From SMAG-U1939 sp036376595 (GTDB lineage Bacteria > Chloroflexota > Ktedonobacteria > Ktedonobacterales > JADMIN01), in contig DASVAA010000184.1 in assembly GCA_036376595.1 (NCBI GenBank), positions 30,771-94,770 on the forward strand: a stretch of 64,000 nucleotides of DNA, given 5' to 3'. Position numbers and translations under genes: made by a program. The notes under the pieces are model-generated. The model worked only from the letters and a program-made list of their open reading frames with translations. It had not been told where the DNA came from and ran no database searches. Positions within the stretch are counted from its first letter, which is position 1. Each line of letters opens with the position of its first letter. Shown piece by piece: positions 32,125-40,709 of the stretch.

Positions 32125-33294
32125 ATGCAGACAGCCAATGTGTCGCGGCAAGACTGGTCGCTTCACCGCAAGGGCCAGATCGACCAGGAGCGCCACAAGC
32201 AGAAGATCCGCGAGGCGATCAAGAAGAACTTGGCCGACATCGTCAGCGAGGAGAGCATCATCCTCTCGGATGGCAAGAAGGTCATCAAAGTCCCGATCCG
32301 CTCGCTCGAAGAATATCGCTTCCGCTACGACCCCGGCCGCCAGACGCACTCCGGCGAGGGCGACGGCGACAGCAAGGTGGGCGACGTGATCGCCACCGAG
32401 CCGCGCCAGGGTCGGGGCCGGCGGGGACAGCAGGCCGGCGAGGAGCCGGGGGTGGACTACTACGAGGCGGAGGTCACGCTCGACGAGCTGGCGGCGATGA
32501 TCTTCGAGGATCTCGGGTTGCCCTTCCTGGAGGAGAAGAAGCTGGCCGAGATGGAGACCGAGTCAGTGCGTTTCACCGACGTACGCAAGGTCGGCCCGCT
32601 CGCCAATCTCGACAAGAAGCGCACGATCCTGGAGAACCTCAAGCGCAACGCCGCCAAAGGCGACCCAACCTTCCACGACGTGAAGAACGAGGACCTGCGC
32701 TTCAAGGTCTGGGAGCCGACGATCAAGTACCAGTCGAATGCTGTTGTCATAGCCATGATGGATGTTTCGGGGTCAATGGGCGATTTTGAGAAGTATATCG
32801 CCCGCAGCTTCTACTTCTGGATGGTGCGCTTCCTCCGCACCAAGTACAACAACGTGAAGATCGTCTTCATCAGCCACCACACCGAGGCCAAGGAGGTGAC
32901 TGAGGAGGAGTTCTTCACGCACGGCGAAAGCGGCGGCACGCAGGTCTCGTCGGCCTACGAGCTGGCGCTCCAGATCATCAAGGAACGCTTCAATCCCGAC
33001 GACTGGAACATCTATCCGTTCCACTTCTCCGACGGCGACAATCTGCCGTGGGACAACGAGCGCTGCGTCAATCTCGTCCACAAGCTGCTGGAGCAGTGCA
33101 ACCTCTTCGGCTACGGTGAGATCCGCGAGGGGCATTACCGCTCGCAGAGCACGCTGATGTCGGCCTTCGGCAAGATTCAGGAGAAGAAGTTCATCGCCGT
33201 CACGATCACTGACAAGAGCGAGGTCTACCCGGCGCTGCGCCGCTTCTTCGCCACGCGCGACGCGGTCCCCGCGCCCGCGGGCGCGACGCCCTAG
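32125..33294 (+). CDS. yeaH: DUF444 family protein YeaH
   Basis: 389 residues. The basic N-terminus (RHKQKIREAIKKNLADIVSEESI) and the VWA-like domain with the metal site MMDVSGSMGDFEKYIAR (about 210) match YeaH. Further family blocks are HHTEAKEVTEEEFF, SGGTQVSSAYELAL and YPFHFSDGDNLPWDN. The ATG is preceded by CAGGAGG. It is the middle gene of prkA-yeaH-spoVR, a set linked to stress survival. The molecular function is not established. Confidence 0.93.
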   Translation: MQTANVSRQDWSLHRKGQIDQERHKQKIREAIKKNLADIVSEESIILSDGKKVIKVPIRSLEEYRFRYDPGRQTHSGEGDGDSKVGDVIATEPRQGRGRRGQQAGEEPGVDYYEAEVTLDELAAMIFEDLGLPFLEEKKLAEMETESVRFTDVRKVGPLANLDKKRTILENLKRNAAKGDPTFHDVKNEDLRFKVWEPTIKYQSNAVVIAMMDVSGSMGDFEKYIARSFYFWMVRFLRTKYNNVKIVFISHHTEAKEVTEEEFFTHGESGGTQVSSAYELALQIIKERFNPDDWNIYPFHFSDGDNLPWDNERCVNLVHKLLEQCNLFGYGEIREGHYRSQSTLMSAFGKIQEKKFIAVTITDKSEVYPALRRFFATRDAVPAPAGATP

Positions 33295-33384
33295 CCCAGC
33301 GCCAGTGGCCCCGCGTACGGACGCGAGTGGCGTCCGGGGACTGTGGGCCATCGTCGCCTCGCTCCAGCGGAAGGTTGTTCTGCT

Positions 33385-36075
33385 ATGCCTGATCTGACTT
33401 CGACTCTGACTCCCGACGACCGCTATGTGGCCGAGCTTGAGGATGCGGTCGAGCGCATCTGGGAGATCGCGCGCCGCTTCGGCCTCGACCCGTATCCCAC
33501 CAACTTCGAGCTGGTGCCAGCAACCATCATGTACGAGTTCGGCTCGTACGGCCTGCCGGGGCGCTTTGCCCACTGGTCGCGCGGCAAGGCGTACTACCGC
33601 ATGAAGACGGAGTACGACTACGGCCTGAGCAAGATCTATGAGCTGGTCGTCAACACCAATCCCTCGTACGCCTTCCTGATGGAGCAGAACGACCTGCTGC
33701 AGAACAAGGTGGTGGTGGCGCACGTGCTCGGCCACACCGATTTCTTCAAGCACAACGTCTATTTCAAGCACACCGCCGCCAACATGATTGATAAGGTCAG
33801 CGTCAACGCCGACCGCGTGCGCAAATACGAGTACGACCACGGGCAGGCGGCGGTCGAGCGCTTTCTGGATGCGGTGCTCGCCATCGAGGAGCACATCGAT
33901 CCCAACTTCCGCATCAAAAAGGCGGGCGAGAAGTCCAATGGGGACGAGCATCGGCGCGGGCACGACACACCCTACGACGACCTGTGGTCGCTGGAGGAGC
34001 GCGAGCAGCGGCGCCGCAAGGAGGCCGAAGAGGAGCGCCGCCGGGTGCGGGCGCGGCGCTTCCCCCCGGAGCCGGAGAAGGACCTGCTGCTGTTCCTCGC
34101 CGAGCACGCGCCCAACCTGGAGGAGTGGCAGCGCGACGTGCTGCTGATCGTGCGCGAGGAGATGCAATATTTCATCCCGCAGATGCAGACGAAGACTTTG
34201 AACGAGGGCTGGGCATGTCTGCGCGGGGACAGCTTGGTGCTGACGGAGCATGGTCTGCTTCGGTACGACGCGCTCCACGAGCGGCTTGCACACGGTGAGC
34301 AAATCAGTGTCGCGTCGGGCGATTCGAAGCTCGACGCGATCAGTGATCGCCACATCCACCGCCATACGCCGACCATACGCTTTCGCACCAAGCGCGGCCT
34401 TGTGCTCGAAGGCGCGGAAGAGCATAAGCTCAACATCGGCCCCGATCAATGGCTCGCGCTGAAAGACGTGCAGATCGGGCAGCGTATCCCGTTGAATGTT
34501 GGCGAGAACATCTGGGCGCAGGAGTATGTGCCTATTTCTGCGCCTGTGCCTGTCGCCGTGCGAACCGCTGTAGATATTGCCGCGGTATCTGGAGCCAACA
34601 TCTTCACGGTGAATCGTTACCTCAGCGGCAAGACAACGCGTTCAGATGGGCCTATTGCCGCTGCCATCGAGCAGATTGGCTACCAGCGCGGCGTTGCCGG
34701 GAAGCCGCTTTACAGTCACCGTACACCGCTGGTGGCGCCAGACCATGTCAATGAGAAGTTTGCCGAGTTCCTTGGCTACCTCATCGGTGACGGGAATATC
34801 CACACCTCGAAGAATGCCATCGGCTTCACCAGCGGCGATCGCGAGCTGGCCGACCGGTATGCGGCGCTGGTCACCGAGCTCTTCGCTATCGAGCCGAAGC
34901 TCTTCTGGGATGACCGCACCGCCAACGGCAAAGGTGGGCGCTGGCGCGCGGTCTTCTACTCGACCAACGTTCTGGAGCTGCTCGCGTCAATTGGCATCGA
35001 TCTGCACGCTAAAGCGCGCGAGAAGCGCATCCCTGATGTCATCCTGTGCTCGCCGAAGTCGGTCGTCAGTGCCTTTCTGCGTGCCTACTTCGATTGCGAT
35101 GGCTGTGCCTCGCTTATTGGCGGCGTCATTCTCTCGACCTTCAGCGACGAGATCGCCAGGACGCTGCAAGTCCTGCTGCTCAACTACGGCATCCTGTCGC
35201 GCAAGCACGGGCCGAACGTCGGTATCAGGGGCGCATCTGCCGAGGTCTACGAGCGCGAAATCAACTTCGGCCTCGCGCGCAAGCGGGAGAAGCTACGCGC
35301 ATATGTCGAGAATCACCGGTGGTTCGTGAGGGAGGATCCAACCGACCGCGTGGTAAGCGTCGAGCATGACGTCGCGGATGTCTACGACATCACGGTAGAC
35401 CGCTCGCACCGCTACGTTGCCAATGGCATGCTCCATCACAACAGCTTCTGGCATTCGCGCATCATGCGCGAGCTGGAGATGTCCGACGGCGACGCAACGG
35501 CGTTTGCGCAGATGCACGCCGGCGTCCTCGCCACCAGCCGCATGCGCATCAACCCCTATCACCTGGGCTACCACATCCTGCAAGACATCGAGCGCCGCTG
35601 GGACAACCCCACCGAGGAGCAGCGCGAGAAGCTGGGTATGCAGCCGGGCCAGGGGCGCAAGAAGCTCTTCGAGGTGCGCGAGACCGAGAGCGACGTCTCG
35701 CTGCTGCGCAACTACCTGACCAAAGAGCTGGTCGAGGAGCTGGACCTCTACCTCTATCGCAAAGAGGGCGACGAGTGGGTGATCGTCGAGAAGAACTGGG
35801 AGAAGGTGCGCGACGGGCTGGTGGCAAGCATGACCAACTTCGGCATGCCCTACATCGCCGTCATAGACGCCGATTTCAATGGCAACACCGAGCTGGTGCT
35901 GAAGCATCAGTTCGAGGGCCAGGAGCTCGACATCCCCTACGCCCAGAAGACGCTCGAATACGTGCAGTACATCTGGTCGCGGCCAGTGCATCTTGAGACG
36001 GTGTTGGACGAGCAGCCGGTGCGACTGAGCTATAACGGCGAGAAGCACGCCCGCACGCCGATGGAGCAGGAGTGA
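33385..36075 (+). CDS. spoVR: SpoVR family protein with intein
   Basis: The open frame has 896 residues, of which 278-686 are an intein. The exteins sum to 487 residues, the normal SpoVR length. The N-extein carries the long basic/acidic helical segment (EEREQRRRKEAEEERR). The conserved SpoVR sequence NEGWA/SFWHSRIM is split exactly at the intein. The C-extein continues with HAGVLATSRMRINPYHLGYH and ends KHARTPMEQE. The ATG at 33385 follows GGAAGG. SpoVR proteins occur with PrkA and YeaH in stress operons. Activity should require intein removal, because the insertion is in the most conserved motif. It overlaps the next gene in GTGA. Confidence 0.93.
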   Translation: MPDLTSTLTPDDRYVAELEDAVERIWEIARRFGLDPYPTNFELVPATIMYEFGSYGLPGRFAHWSRGKAYYRMKTEYDYGLSKIYELVVNTNPSYAFLMEQNDLLQNKVVVAHVLGHTDFFKHNVYFKHTAANMIDKVSVNADRVRKYEYDHGQAAVERFLDAVLAIEEHIDPNFRIKKAGEKSNGDEHRRGHDTPYDDLWSLEEREQRRRKEAEEERRRVRARRFPPEPEKDLLLFLAEHAPNLEEWQRDVLLIVREEMQYFIPQMQTKTLNEGWACLRGDSLVLTEHGLLRYDALHERLAHGEQISVASGDSKLDAISDRHIHRHTPTIRFRTKRGLVLEGAEEHKLNIGPDQWLALKDVQIGQRIPLNVGENIWAQEYVPISAPVPVAVRTAVDIAAVSGANIFTVNRYLSGKTTRSDGPIAAAIEQIGYQRGVAGKPLYSHRTPLVAPDHVNEKFAEFLGYLIGDGNIHTSKNAIGFTSGDRELADRYAALVTELFAIEPKLFWDDRTANGKGGRWRAVFYSTNVLELLASIGIDLHAKAREKRIPDVILCSPKSVVSAFLRAYFDCDGCASLIGGVILSTFSDEIARTLQVLLLNYGILSRKHGPNVGIRGASAEVYEREINFGLARKREKLRAYVENHRWFVREDPTDRVVSVEHDVADVYDITVDRSHRYVANGMLHHNSFWHSRIMRELEMSDGDATAFAQMHAGVLATSRMRINPYHLGYHILQDIERRWDNPTEEQREKLGMQPGQGRKKLFEVRETESDVSLLRNYLTKELVEELDLYLYRKEGDEWVIVEKNWEKVRDGLVASMTNFGMPYIAVIDADFNGNTELVLKHQFEGQELDIPYAQKTLEYVQYIWSRPVHLETVLDEQPVRLSYNGEKHARTPMEQE
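34216..35442 (+). other. Intein with LAGLIDADG homing endonuclease (409 residues)
   Basis: It begins with Cys1 (CLRGDSLVLTEHG, block A) and ends with GMLHHN followed by Ser of the extein (blocks F/G: VYDITVDRSHRYVANGMLHHN, terminal His-Asn). Block B reads VLEGAEEHKLNI; the usual Thr is Ala but the His is kept. Two dodecapeptide motifs, FLGYLIGDGN (about intein residue 185) and FLRAYFDCDG (about 287), keep their catalytic Asp residues, so the endonuclease looks active. Base use is visibly less GC-rich than in the exteins (many GAT, TTC, ATT codons), supporting later arrival. Confidence 0.95.
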
Positions 36076-36626
36076 GCGTGGGAGGATCAGTGGACTACGT
36101 CGCCCTGTTGCGCGGCATCAACGTTGGCGGCCACACAGTCAAGATGGACGCGCTCCGCAAGCACTTCGAGGAGTTGGGCTTCGGCAATGTGCGCAGCTAC
36201 ATCCAGAGCGGCAACGTCTTCTTCACGTCTGATGAGCCGGATCGCGCCGCGCTGGCCGAGCGGATCGAGCGCCACCTGCGCGCGGCGTTGGGTTACGAGG
36301 CGCCTGCCTGCCTGCGCACCATGGCCGAGCTTGAGCGGGTCGTCGCCACCGATCCGTTTGCAGGCCTGACCGTCACGCCCGATATGCGGCTCTGTGTGAT
36401 GTTTACCAACGATGCCATCCCGCCCGACCTCGCGCTGCCGCTGCGCTCGCCCAAGGGTGGCATGGAGATCGTTGCCACGACCGAACACGAGGCGTTCGTG
36501 GTCTGGTATCTCAAGGACGGTCGCCCGCCGGCGTCGTACGGCTTCGACGATGTGCTGGGCAAGAAGACCACGACGCGCTTCTTCCACACCACCGCCAAGA
36601 TCCTCGCCGCGGCGAAGCAACAGTGA
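36072..36626 (+). CDS. DUF1697 family protein
   Basis: 184 residues. The family start DYVALLRGINVGGHTVKM is clear, followed by LRKHFEELGFGNVRSYIQSGNVFF and the C-terminal KTTTRFFHTTAKIL. The function of the family is unknown. The GTG at 36072 overlaps the spoVR stop (GTGA). A second GTG at 36090, just before DYVALL, has GGGAGGA upstream but tight spacing. It appears to be the last gene of the prkA operon; a functional link is not known. Confidence 0.88.
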   Translation: MSVGGSVDYVALLRGINVGGHTVKMDALRKHFEELGFGNVRSYIQSGNVFFTSDEPDRAALAERIERHLRAALGYEAPACLRTMAELERVVATDPFAGLTVTPDMRLCVMFTNDAIPPDLALPLRSPKGGMEIVATTEHEAFVVWYLKDGRPPASYGFDDVLGKKTTTRFFHTTAKILAAAKQQ

Positions 36627-36641
36627 GGTAAGGCCGGACGA

Positions 36642-37097
36642 TCAGGGTTGCGACTGGGACTGAGGCTGAGCATTGCCTATCCAGTGCACCCATCCCAGCC
36701 GATCCTTCACCGAGTTCCACAGGCACTCGTCGGCGGTCCACAGCTCGCAGCCCTCGCGCTCGGCGAGGGCGATATAGTGGGCATCGTAGGCCGCTTTGAG
36801 GCCAAATTGCGCCGCCAGCTCAAGCGCACGAGCCGCGATGGCGGGGTCCGCAATCAGGTTGATGCTGATGAGCAGAAATGTGCTCATGAACTGGGTGGCC
36901 TCATCCACAGTAAACTCGCTGCGGCGGACGCGCTTGTAGAGGGCGTTCGCGATCTCACTGCAGATGAGCGACGGCGCGAAGACGCTGCGGCCATCCGCGG
37001 TCCACTGCGCCAGCAGCGCGCGTGCTTCGGGCGTATACGGCTCCATCACGATCCACTTGAGCGCCATGCTGGCGTCCACCACAACCAAGCCGCTCAC
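36642..37097 (-). CDS. vapC: PIN-domain toxin (VapC-like)
   Basis: 151 residues. PIN-domain acidic residues: VVVDASMALKW (first Asp), PSLICSEIANALYK (Glu), and LKAAYDAHYIALAE (Asp), followed by ELWTADECLWNSV (last Asp). VapC proteins are metal-dependent RNases that cut tRNA or rRNA. The GTG start lies in GTGA, overlapping the antitoxin stop, with GGAGGA upstream. A short Gln/Ser/Pro tail (QPQSQSQP) is unusual. The gene is convergent with the prkA operon. Confidence 0.88.
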   Translation of the reverse strand: MSGLVVVDASMALKWIVMEPYTPEARALLAQWTADGRSVFAPSLICSEIANALYKRVRRSEFTVDEATQFMSTFLLISINLIADPAIAARALELAAQFGLKAAYDAHYIALAEREGCELWTADECLWNSVKDRLGWVHWIGNAQPQSQSQP

Positions 37098-37435
37098 AAC
37101 TCCTCCATCCGCTCCTCGCGCGCCTCACTCAGCAAATCAGTGGAGTCGTCGGTGAACACACGCCCGCGCATGATGCGCTTGCTGGTCTCGAACAGGCGCT
37201 GGACACCCTCGGGAGACAGGCGATGGAGATGCTCCGTCTGCCCCTCCCGACCCGCGGGTTCCTCGGGCACCGCCTCTTCGAGGATCTGCGCGACATACTC
37301 GCGCACGGTCATATCGCGCAACGCCGCCGCCGCCTTGATGCGCCGGCGCAACTGGGGCGAGATGTCAATCGTCAGCCGAGGGCGCTTGCTGACCCGATCC
37401 CGCGTGTTAGGGGAGTCATTCGTTTGTGTCGCCAT
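37094..37435 (-). CDS. vapB: Antitoxin with ribbon-helix-helix domain
   Basis: 113 residues. The segment RPRLTIDISPQLRRRIKAAA and LRDMTVREYVAQILEEA is a CopG/Arc-type ribbon-helix-helix DNA-binding unit, followed by an acidic C-terminal part expected to bind the toxin. GGAGGT precedes the ATG, and a strong promoter lies just upstream (37469-37497). It probably represses its own operon. Confidence 0.8.
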   Translation of the reverse strand: MATQTNDSPNTRDRVSKRPRLTIDISPQLRRRIKAAAALRDMTVREYVAQILEEAVPEEPAGREGQTEHLHRLSPEGVQRLFETSKRIMRGRVFTDDSTDLLSEAREERMEEL

Positions 37436-37468
37436 GTCGCACCTCCGAATCCAGCAGTCTCCTTTGCT

Positions 37469-37497
37469 ACTGTATCACGGTGGCGTCATGGTGACAA
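37469..37497 (-). promoter_or_regulatory. Promoter of the toxin-antitoxin operon
   Basis: On the minus strand TTGTCA (37497-37492) and TACAGT (37474-37469) are separated by 17 bp. The expected start is near 37462, giving a leader of about 27 nt with GGAGGT before the antitoxin ATG. Confidence 0.7.
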
Positions 37498-37610
37498 GTC
37501 GCCATTTCGAGGAGCGACACTAGCCGGAGCGTGGAGTGACGTTCGAAATCCTGCACTACTCCGGTCGCTTTCTGCCAGCGACTGAATTGCAGTCTGAGCG
37601 GGCCATAAAC

Positions 37611-37639
37611 TTGACAGACATATGCTGTACCAGTATGCT
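37611..37639 (+). promoter_or_regulatory. Near-consensus promoter for two orphan genes
   Basis: TTGACA (37611-37616), 17 bp, then TATGCT (37634-37639). This is the best -35 match in the window. It is 44 nt before the start codon at 37683. Confidence 0.82.
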
Positions 37640-37682
37640 GTTCACATTCGAGCTGACCTATATCGCTAGCTGGAGGGCACAG

Positions 37683-37988
37683 ATGGCCGACAGTCTCACC
37701 TTTGTGCGCGTCGTGCAGGTTGTCGATCGCGCAGCGGGCGCCCTCGTCGTGTACTCGGCGAACAGCTCGCGACGCGGGAACTCCGTCAAAGTCACGGAAG
37801 TTGGTAATCAGAAAGCGCAATATTACGCCCAGATGAAGGAATTTACCTCCGATAATGGAACCCACGTCTACGCTGCTATCTTCCCGCGCCTGCCCCAAGC
37901 GAACTACGACATTGAGTACAATAAATACTGGGAGTGGGGCAGAACTACAGTGTTCGCAGGGACGGTTGTTGCGTTCGAGGAAAAATAG
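37683..37988 (+). CDS. Hypothetical protein, 101 aa
   Basis: Family not recognised. It has a GGAGGG site 6 nt before the ATG and a strong promoter upstream, so it is very likely real. The protein has no signal peptide or membrane segment. It is predicted mostly beta (VRVVQVVDRAAGALVVYSA; HVYAAIF; TTVFAGTVVAFEEK) with many aromatics (YDIEYNKYWEW). Base composition is lower in GC than the neighbours, suggesting acquisition. It is followed after 41 nt by a second orphan. Confidence 0.65.
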   Translation: MADSLTFVRVVQVVDRAAGALVVYSANSSRRGNSVKVTEVGNQKAQYYAQMKEFTSDNGTHVYAAIFPRLPQANYDIEYNKYWEWGRTTVFAGTVVAFEEK

Positions 37989-38029
37989 GCGACACTTTGA
38001 CTGCTGATGCCGAGTGGAGGAGCACGCAA

Positions 38030-38380
38030 ATGCGTGTCGGCGAGGCACTTCATGCTACGCACCATGCGGTGCATGCGAGCGGCAAACACACCATCCACGT
38101 GATCGAGATCCCAGATGTCATCGCCAAACTATATTCCGGCTACGCAATTCTTGAAGGATTGCCTGATCATGACATTGTGCTCATGGTGGTAACGGGACGC
38201 GGCAAACCTTGGATGGAGCGCCGCAAAATGCCCGAAAGCTACCTCAGCAACTTTGGCATCCGTCTCGATGAGGTGCTGGGTTGCACGGCGCATGACAACT
38301 CCGGCTCGGGCTTCCCACAGACGCTCTATGAGAACGGCCTTCTCGACGATCGCTGGCAACCCGGACAGGGGCCAAGCTGA
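38030..38380 (+). CDS. Hypothetical protein, 116 aa
   Basis: Family not recognised. GGAGGAG lies 8 nt before the ATG. It is soluble and His-rich at the start (EALHATHHAVHASGKHTIHVIEI), with a conserved-looking middle (GLPDHDIVLMVVTGRGKPWMERRKMPE kept in two parts) and C-terminal LYENGLLDDRW. It shares the reduced GC of the preceding gene and probably its transcript. A family C/B repeat patch ends this small island. Confidence 0.6.
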   Translation: MRVGEALHATHHAVHASGKHTIHVIEIPDVIAKLYSGYAILEGLPDHDIVLMVVTGRGKPWMERRKMPESYLSNFGIRLDEVLGCTAHDNSGSGFPQTLYENGLLDDRWQPGQGPS

Positions 38381-38396
38381 TACAAATGCTGGCGCT

Positions 38397-38474
38397 GGTC
38401 CTCCGCAGCCTCCGCGTTCCACGCTACAGCTCCCCCTCGCCCCGCAGGGCGAGGAGGCCGGGGATGAGGATCTC
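38397..38474. repeat. Short family C patch and family B repeat
   Basis: GTCCTCCGCAGCCTCCGCG (inverted C) at about 38399, then CCCCCTCGCCCCGCAGGGCG and GGGGATGAGGATC (B) to 38474, lying between convergent genes just before the typA stop. Confidence 0.65.
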
Positions 38475-38491
38475 TCTTCGCGTTCCCCTGC

Positions 38492-40342
38492 TTACCCCTC
38501 GCGGGCACGCTGGCGCTCGTGGTGGGTGAGCAGGCGCTTGCGCAGGCGGATGGTCTGCGGCGTCACTTCGACCAGCTCGTCGTTGTTGATAAAGTCCAGG
38601 GACTGCTCCAGGCTCAGCTTCACCGCCGGCGTCAGGCGCACGGCGATGTCGGAGGTCGAGGAGCGCACGTTGGTCTGCTTCTTCTCCTTGCAGACGTTGA
38701 CGATCAAGTCGTCGGGGCGGATGTGCAGCCCCACGACCATGCCCTCGTAGACCGGCGTGCTCGGCTCGATGAACGTCTGGCCGCGCGCCTGGGCGTTGTT
38801 GAGGCCGTAGGTCACGGCGGTGCCCGACTCCGAGGCGATCAGCGCCCCATTGCGCGCGCTGCCGATCGGCCCCAGCCATGGCTCGTAGCCCAGCAGCAGG
38901 CTCGCCATCGCGCCGTTGCCCTGTGTCAGCGTCAGGAAGGCGTTGCGGAAGCCGATCAGCCCGCGGGTGGGGATGTCGTACTCCAGCCGCACGTTGCCGC
39001 TGCCGTCGTTGTGCATGTTGGTCATGCGCGCCTTGCGCTGCGCCAGCGTCTCGCTGATCGCGCCGATGTACTGCTCGCGCGTGTCGATCACCAGCCGCTC
39101 GATCGGCTCCATCACCGTGCCGTCCACCTCGCGCGTGATGACCTCCGGGCGCGAGACCTGCAGCTCGTAGCCCTCACGGCGCATCGTCTCGATCAACACC
39201 GCCAGGTGCAGCTCGCCGCGGCCCGAGACGATGAACTCGTCGGGCGTCTTGCCGTCCTCCACGCGCAGACTGACATTGGTCTCCAGCTCGCGGTAGAGCC
39301 GCGCGCGCAACTGGCGCGACGTGCTCCACTTGCCCTCGCGGCCGGCGAAGGGACTGGTGTTGACGCCGAAGGTCATCTTCAGTGTCGGCTCGTCGATCGC
39401 GATGCTCGGCAGCGCCTCGGGCGTCTCGGCGTCGGCCAGCGTCTCGCTGATGTTGGCCTCGGCGATGCCGGTGATCGCCACGATGTCCCCAGCGGTCGCC
39501 TCTTTGACCTCAACGCGGCCGAGGTTCTGGAAGGTGAAGACCTGGCCAACGCGCCCGCGCGTGATCTCGCCCTCGCGGCTGATGCGCGCGATCGGCATGC
39601 CGGGGCGCACCGTGCCACGGGTGATGCGGCCGATGGCGTACTTGCCCTTGTAGTCGTCGTAGTCCAGCGCCGTCACCAGCAATTGGAACGGCGCCGCCTC
39701 GTCCACCACCGGCGCCGGCACGGTGCTGAGGATGGTCTCGAAGAGCGGCACCAGGTCGGTGTTGGTGTCGTCAGGGTGCAGGCGGGCGATGCCCTCGCGC
39801 GCGATGGCGTAGAGCACGGGGAAGTCGAGCTGGTCGTCGGTGGTTGCCAGCTCCAGGAACAGGTCCTGGGTCCACGAGAGCACTTGATCGGTGCGAGCGT
39901 CGCGGCGGTCGATCTTATTGATCACCAGGATCGGCTTGAGACCCAGCTCGAAGGCCTTCTTGAGCACGAAGCGCGTCTGCGGCATCGGCCCCTCGACGGC
40001 GTCCACCAGCAGCAGGCAGCCGTCCGCCATGTTGAGTACGCGCTCGACCTCGCCGCCGAAGTCGGCATGGCCCGGCGTATCAATGATGTTGATCTTGACG
40101 CCTTTGTAGGTCACGGCGGTGTTCTTGGCGAGGATCGTGATGCCGCGTTCGCGCTCCAGCTCGTTGGAGTCCATGATCAGCTCGCCGACGTGCTGGTTCT
40201 CACGGAAGATATGGCTCTGCTTGAGCAAGCCGTCTACCAGTGTCGTCTTGCCGTGGTCCACGTGCGCGATGATCGCCACATTGCGCAGATCGTCACGCAC
40301 GCGCGTGCCACGCTGCTGCTTCAGGTCTTCGAGGGTCTGCAT
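38492..40342 (-). CDS. typA: Ribosome-associated GTPase TypA/BipA
   Basis: 616 residues. Translation-factor GTPase motifs: G1 AHVDHGKTT, G2 ERERGIT, G3 DTPGHADFGGEV, and G4 NKIDRRDAR. The later domains include the BipA-specific C-terminus (GRGELHLAVLIETMRREGYELQVSRP, split here). TypA binds ribosomes and supports 50S assembly and stress or cold growth. The ATG at 40342 starts 20 residues before the G1 motif; another ATG at 40375 is possible. Neither has a good ribosome site, and the 5' region contains a strong hairpin. Confidence 0.95.
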   Translation of the reverse strand: MQTLEDLKQQRGTRVRDDLRNVAIIAHVDHGKTTLVDGLLKQSHIFRENQHVGELIMDSNELERERGITILAKNTAVTYKGVKINIIDTPGHADFGGEVERVLNMADGCLLLVDAVEGPMPQTRFVLKKAFELGLKPILVINKIDRRDARTDQVLSWTQDLFLELATTDDQLDFPVLYAIAREGIARLHPDDTNTDLVPLFETILSTVPAPVVDEAAPFQLLVTALDYDDYKGKYAIGRITRGTVRPGMPIARISREGEITRGRVGQVFTFQNLGRVEVKEATAGDIVAITGIAEANISETLADAETPEALPSIAIDEPTLKMTFGVNTSPFAGREGKWSTSRQLRARLYRELETNVSLRVEDGKTPDEFIVSGRGELHLAVLIETMRREGYELQVSRPEVITREVDGTVMEPIERLVIDTREQYIGAISETLAQRKARMTNMHNDGSGNVRLEYDIPTRGLIGFRNAFLTLTQGNGAMASLLLGYEPWLGPIGSARNGALIASESGTAVTYGLNNAQARGQTFIEPSTPVYEGMVVGLHIRPDDLIVNVCKEKKQTNVRSSTSDIAVRLTPAVKLSLEQSLDFINNDELVEVTPQTIRLRKRLLTHHERQRAREG

Positions 40343-40453
40343 AGGAGGTATCGTCGTCTTTCGTTCACTGCTCATTCGCGCGGCACACGTCGGGGCCAGT
40401 CGCGAGATCGCCACATCCGCCATATCCTGCCGGCTCGCGACGCGACACACAAC

Positions 40454-40485
40454 GGCCCCCTGCCCGTTCGTATGCCGCGGCAGGG
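40454..40485 (-). promoter_or_regulatory. Stable hairpin in the typA 5' region
   Basis: A perfect 9-bp stem CCCCCTGCC/GGCAGGGGG with a 14-nt loop lies about 110 nt upstream of the typA start. A possible -10 (TATACT, minus strand, 40536-40531) lies just before it, so the hairpin would be in the leader RNA. Its function is unknown. Confidence 0.4.
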
Positions 40486-40709
40486 GGTGCGGGGAAGCCA
40501 TCAGGGCATAGGCATACAGCCAACCCCCATAGTATATCACGCGGGGCCCTGCCTTGTTGGCCACACCCGTTGCCCGCTGCGGCGCGGTATGCTACAGTGT
40601 GAGGCGCAATTTCTTCGTCGGGATGGTCAACGGGCTGTCTGCGTCTCGCCGCTGTACAGCGAGCGGGTGTGCGGGCAGCTCTCCTGCGCGTGTGGAAGGC
40701 GCTCACCCA

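Noticed and set aside
32773..34449. 558-codon minus-strand frame over yeaH and spoVR
   Set aside because: It overlaps two well-supported genes and is Leu/Val/His-rich without motifs.
30037..36626. prkA operon as a sporulation locus
   Set aside because: PrkA, YeaH and SpoVR occur in many non-sporulating bacteria; no other sporulation genes are present here.
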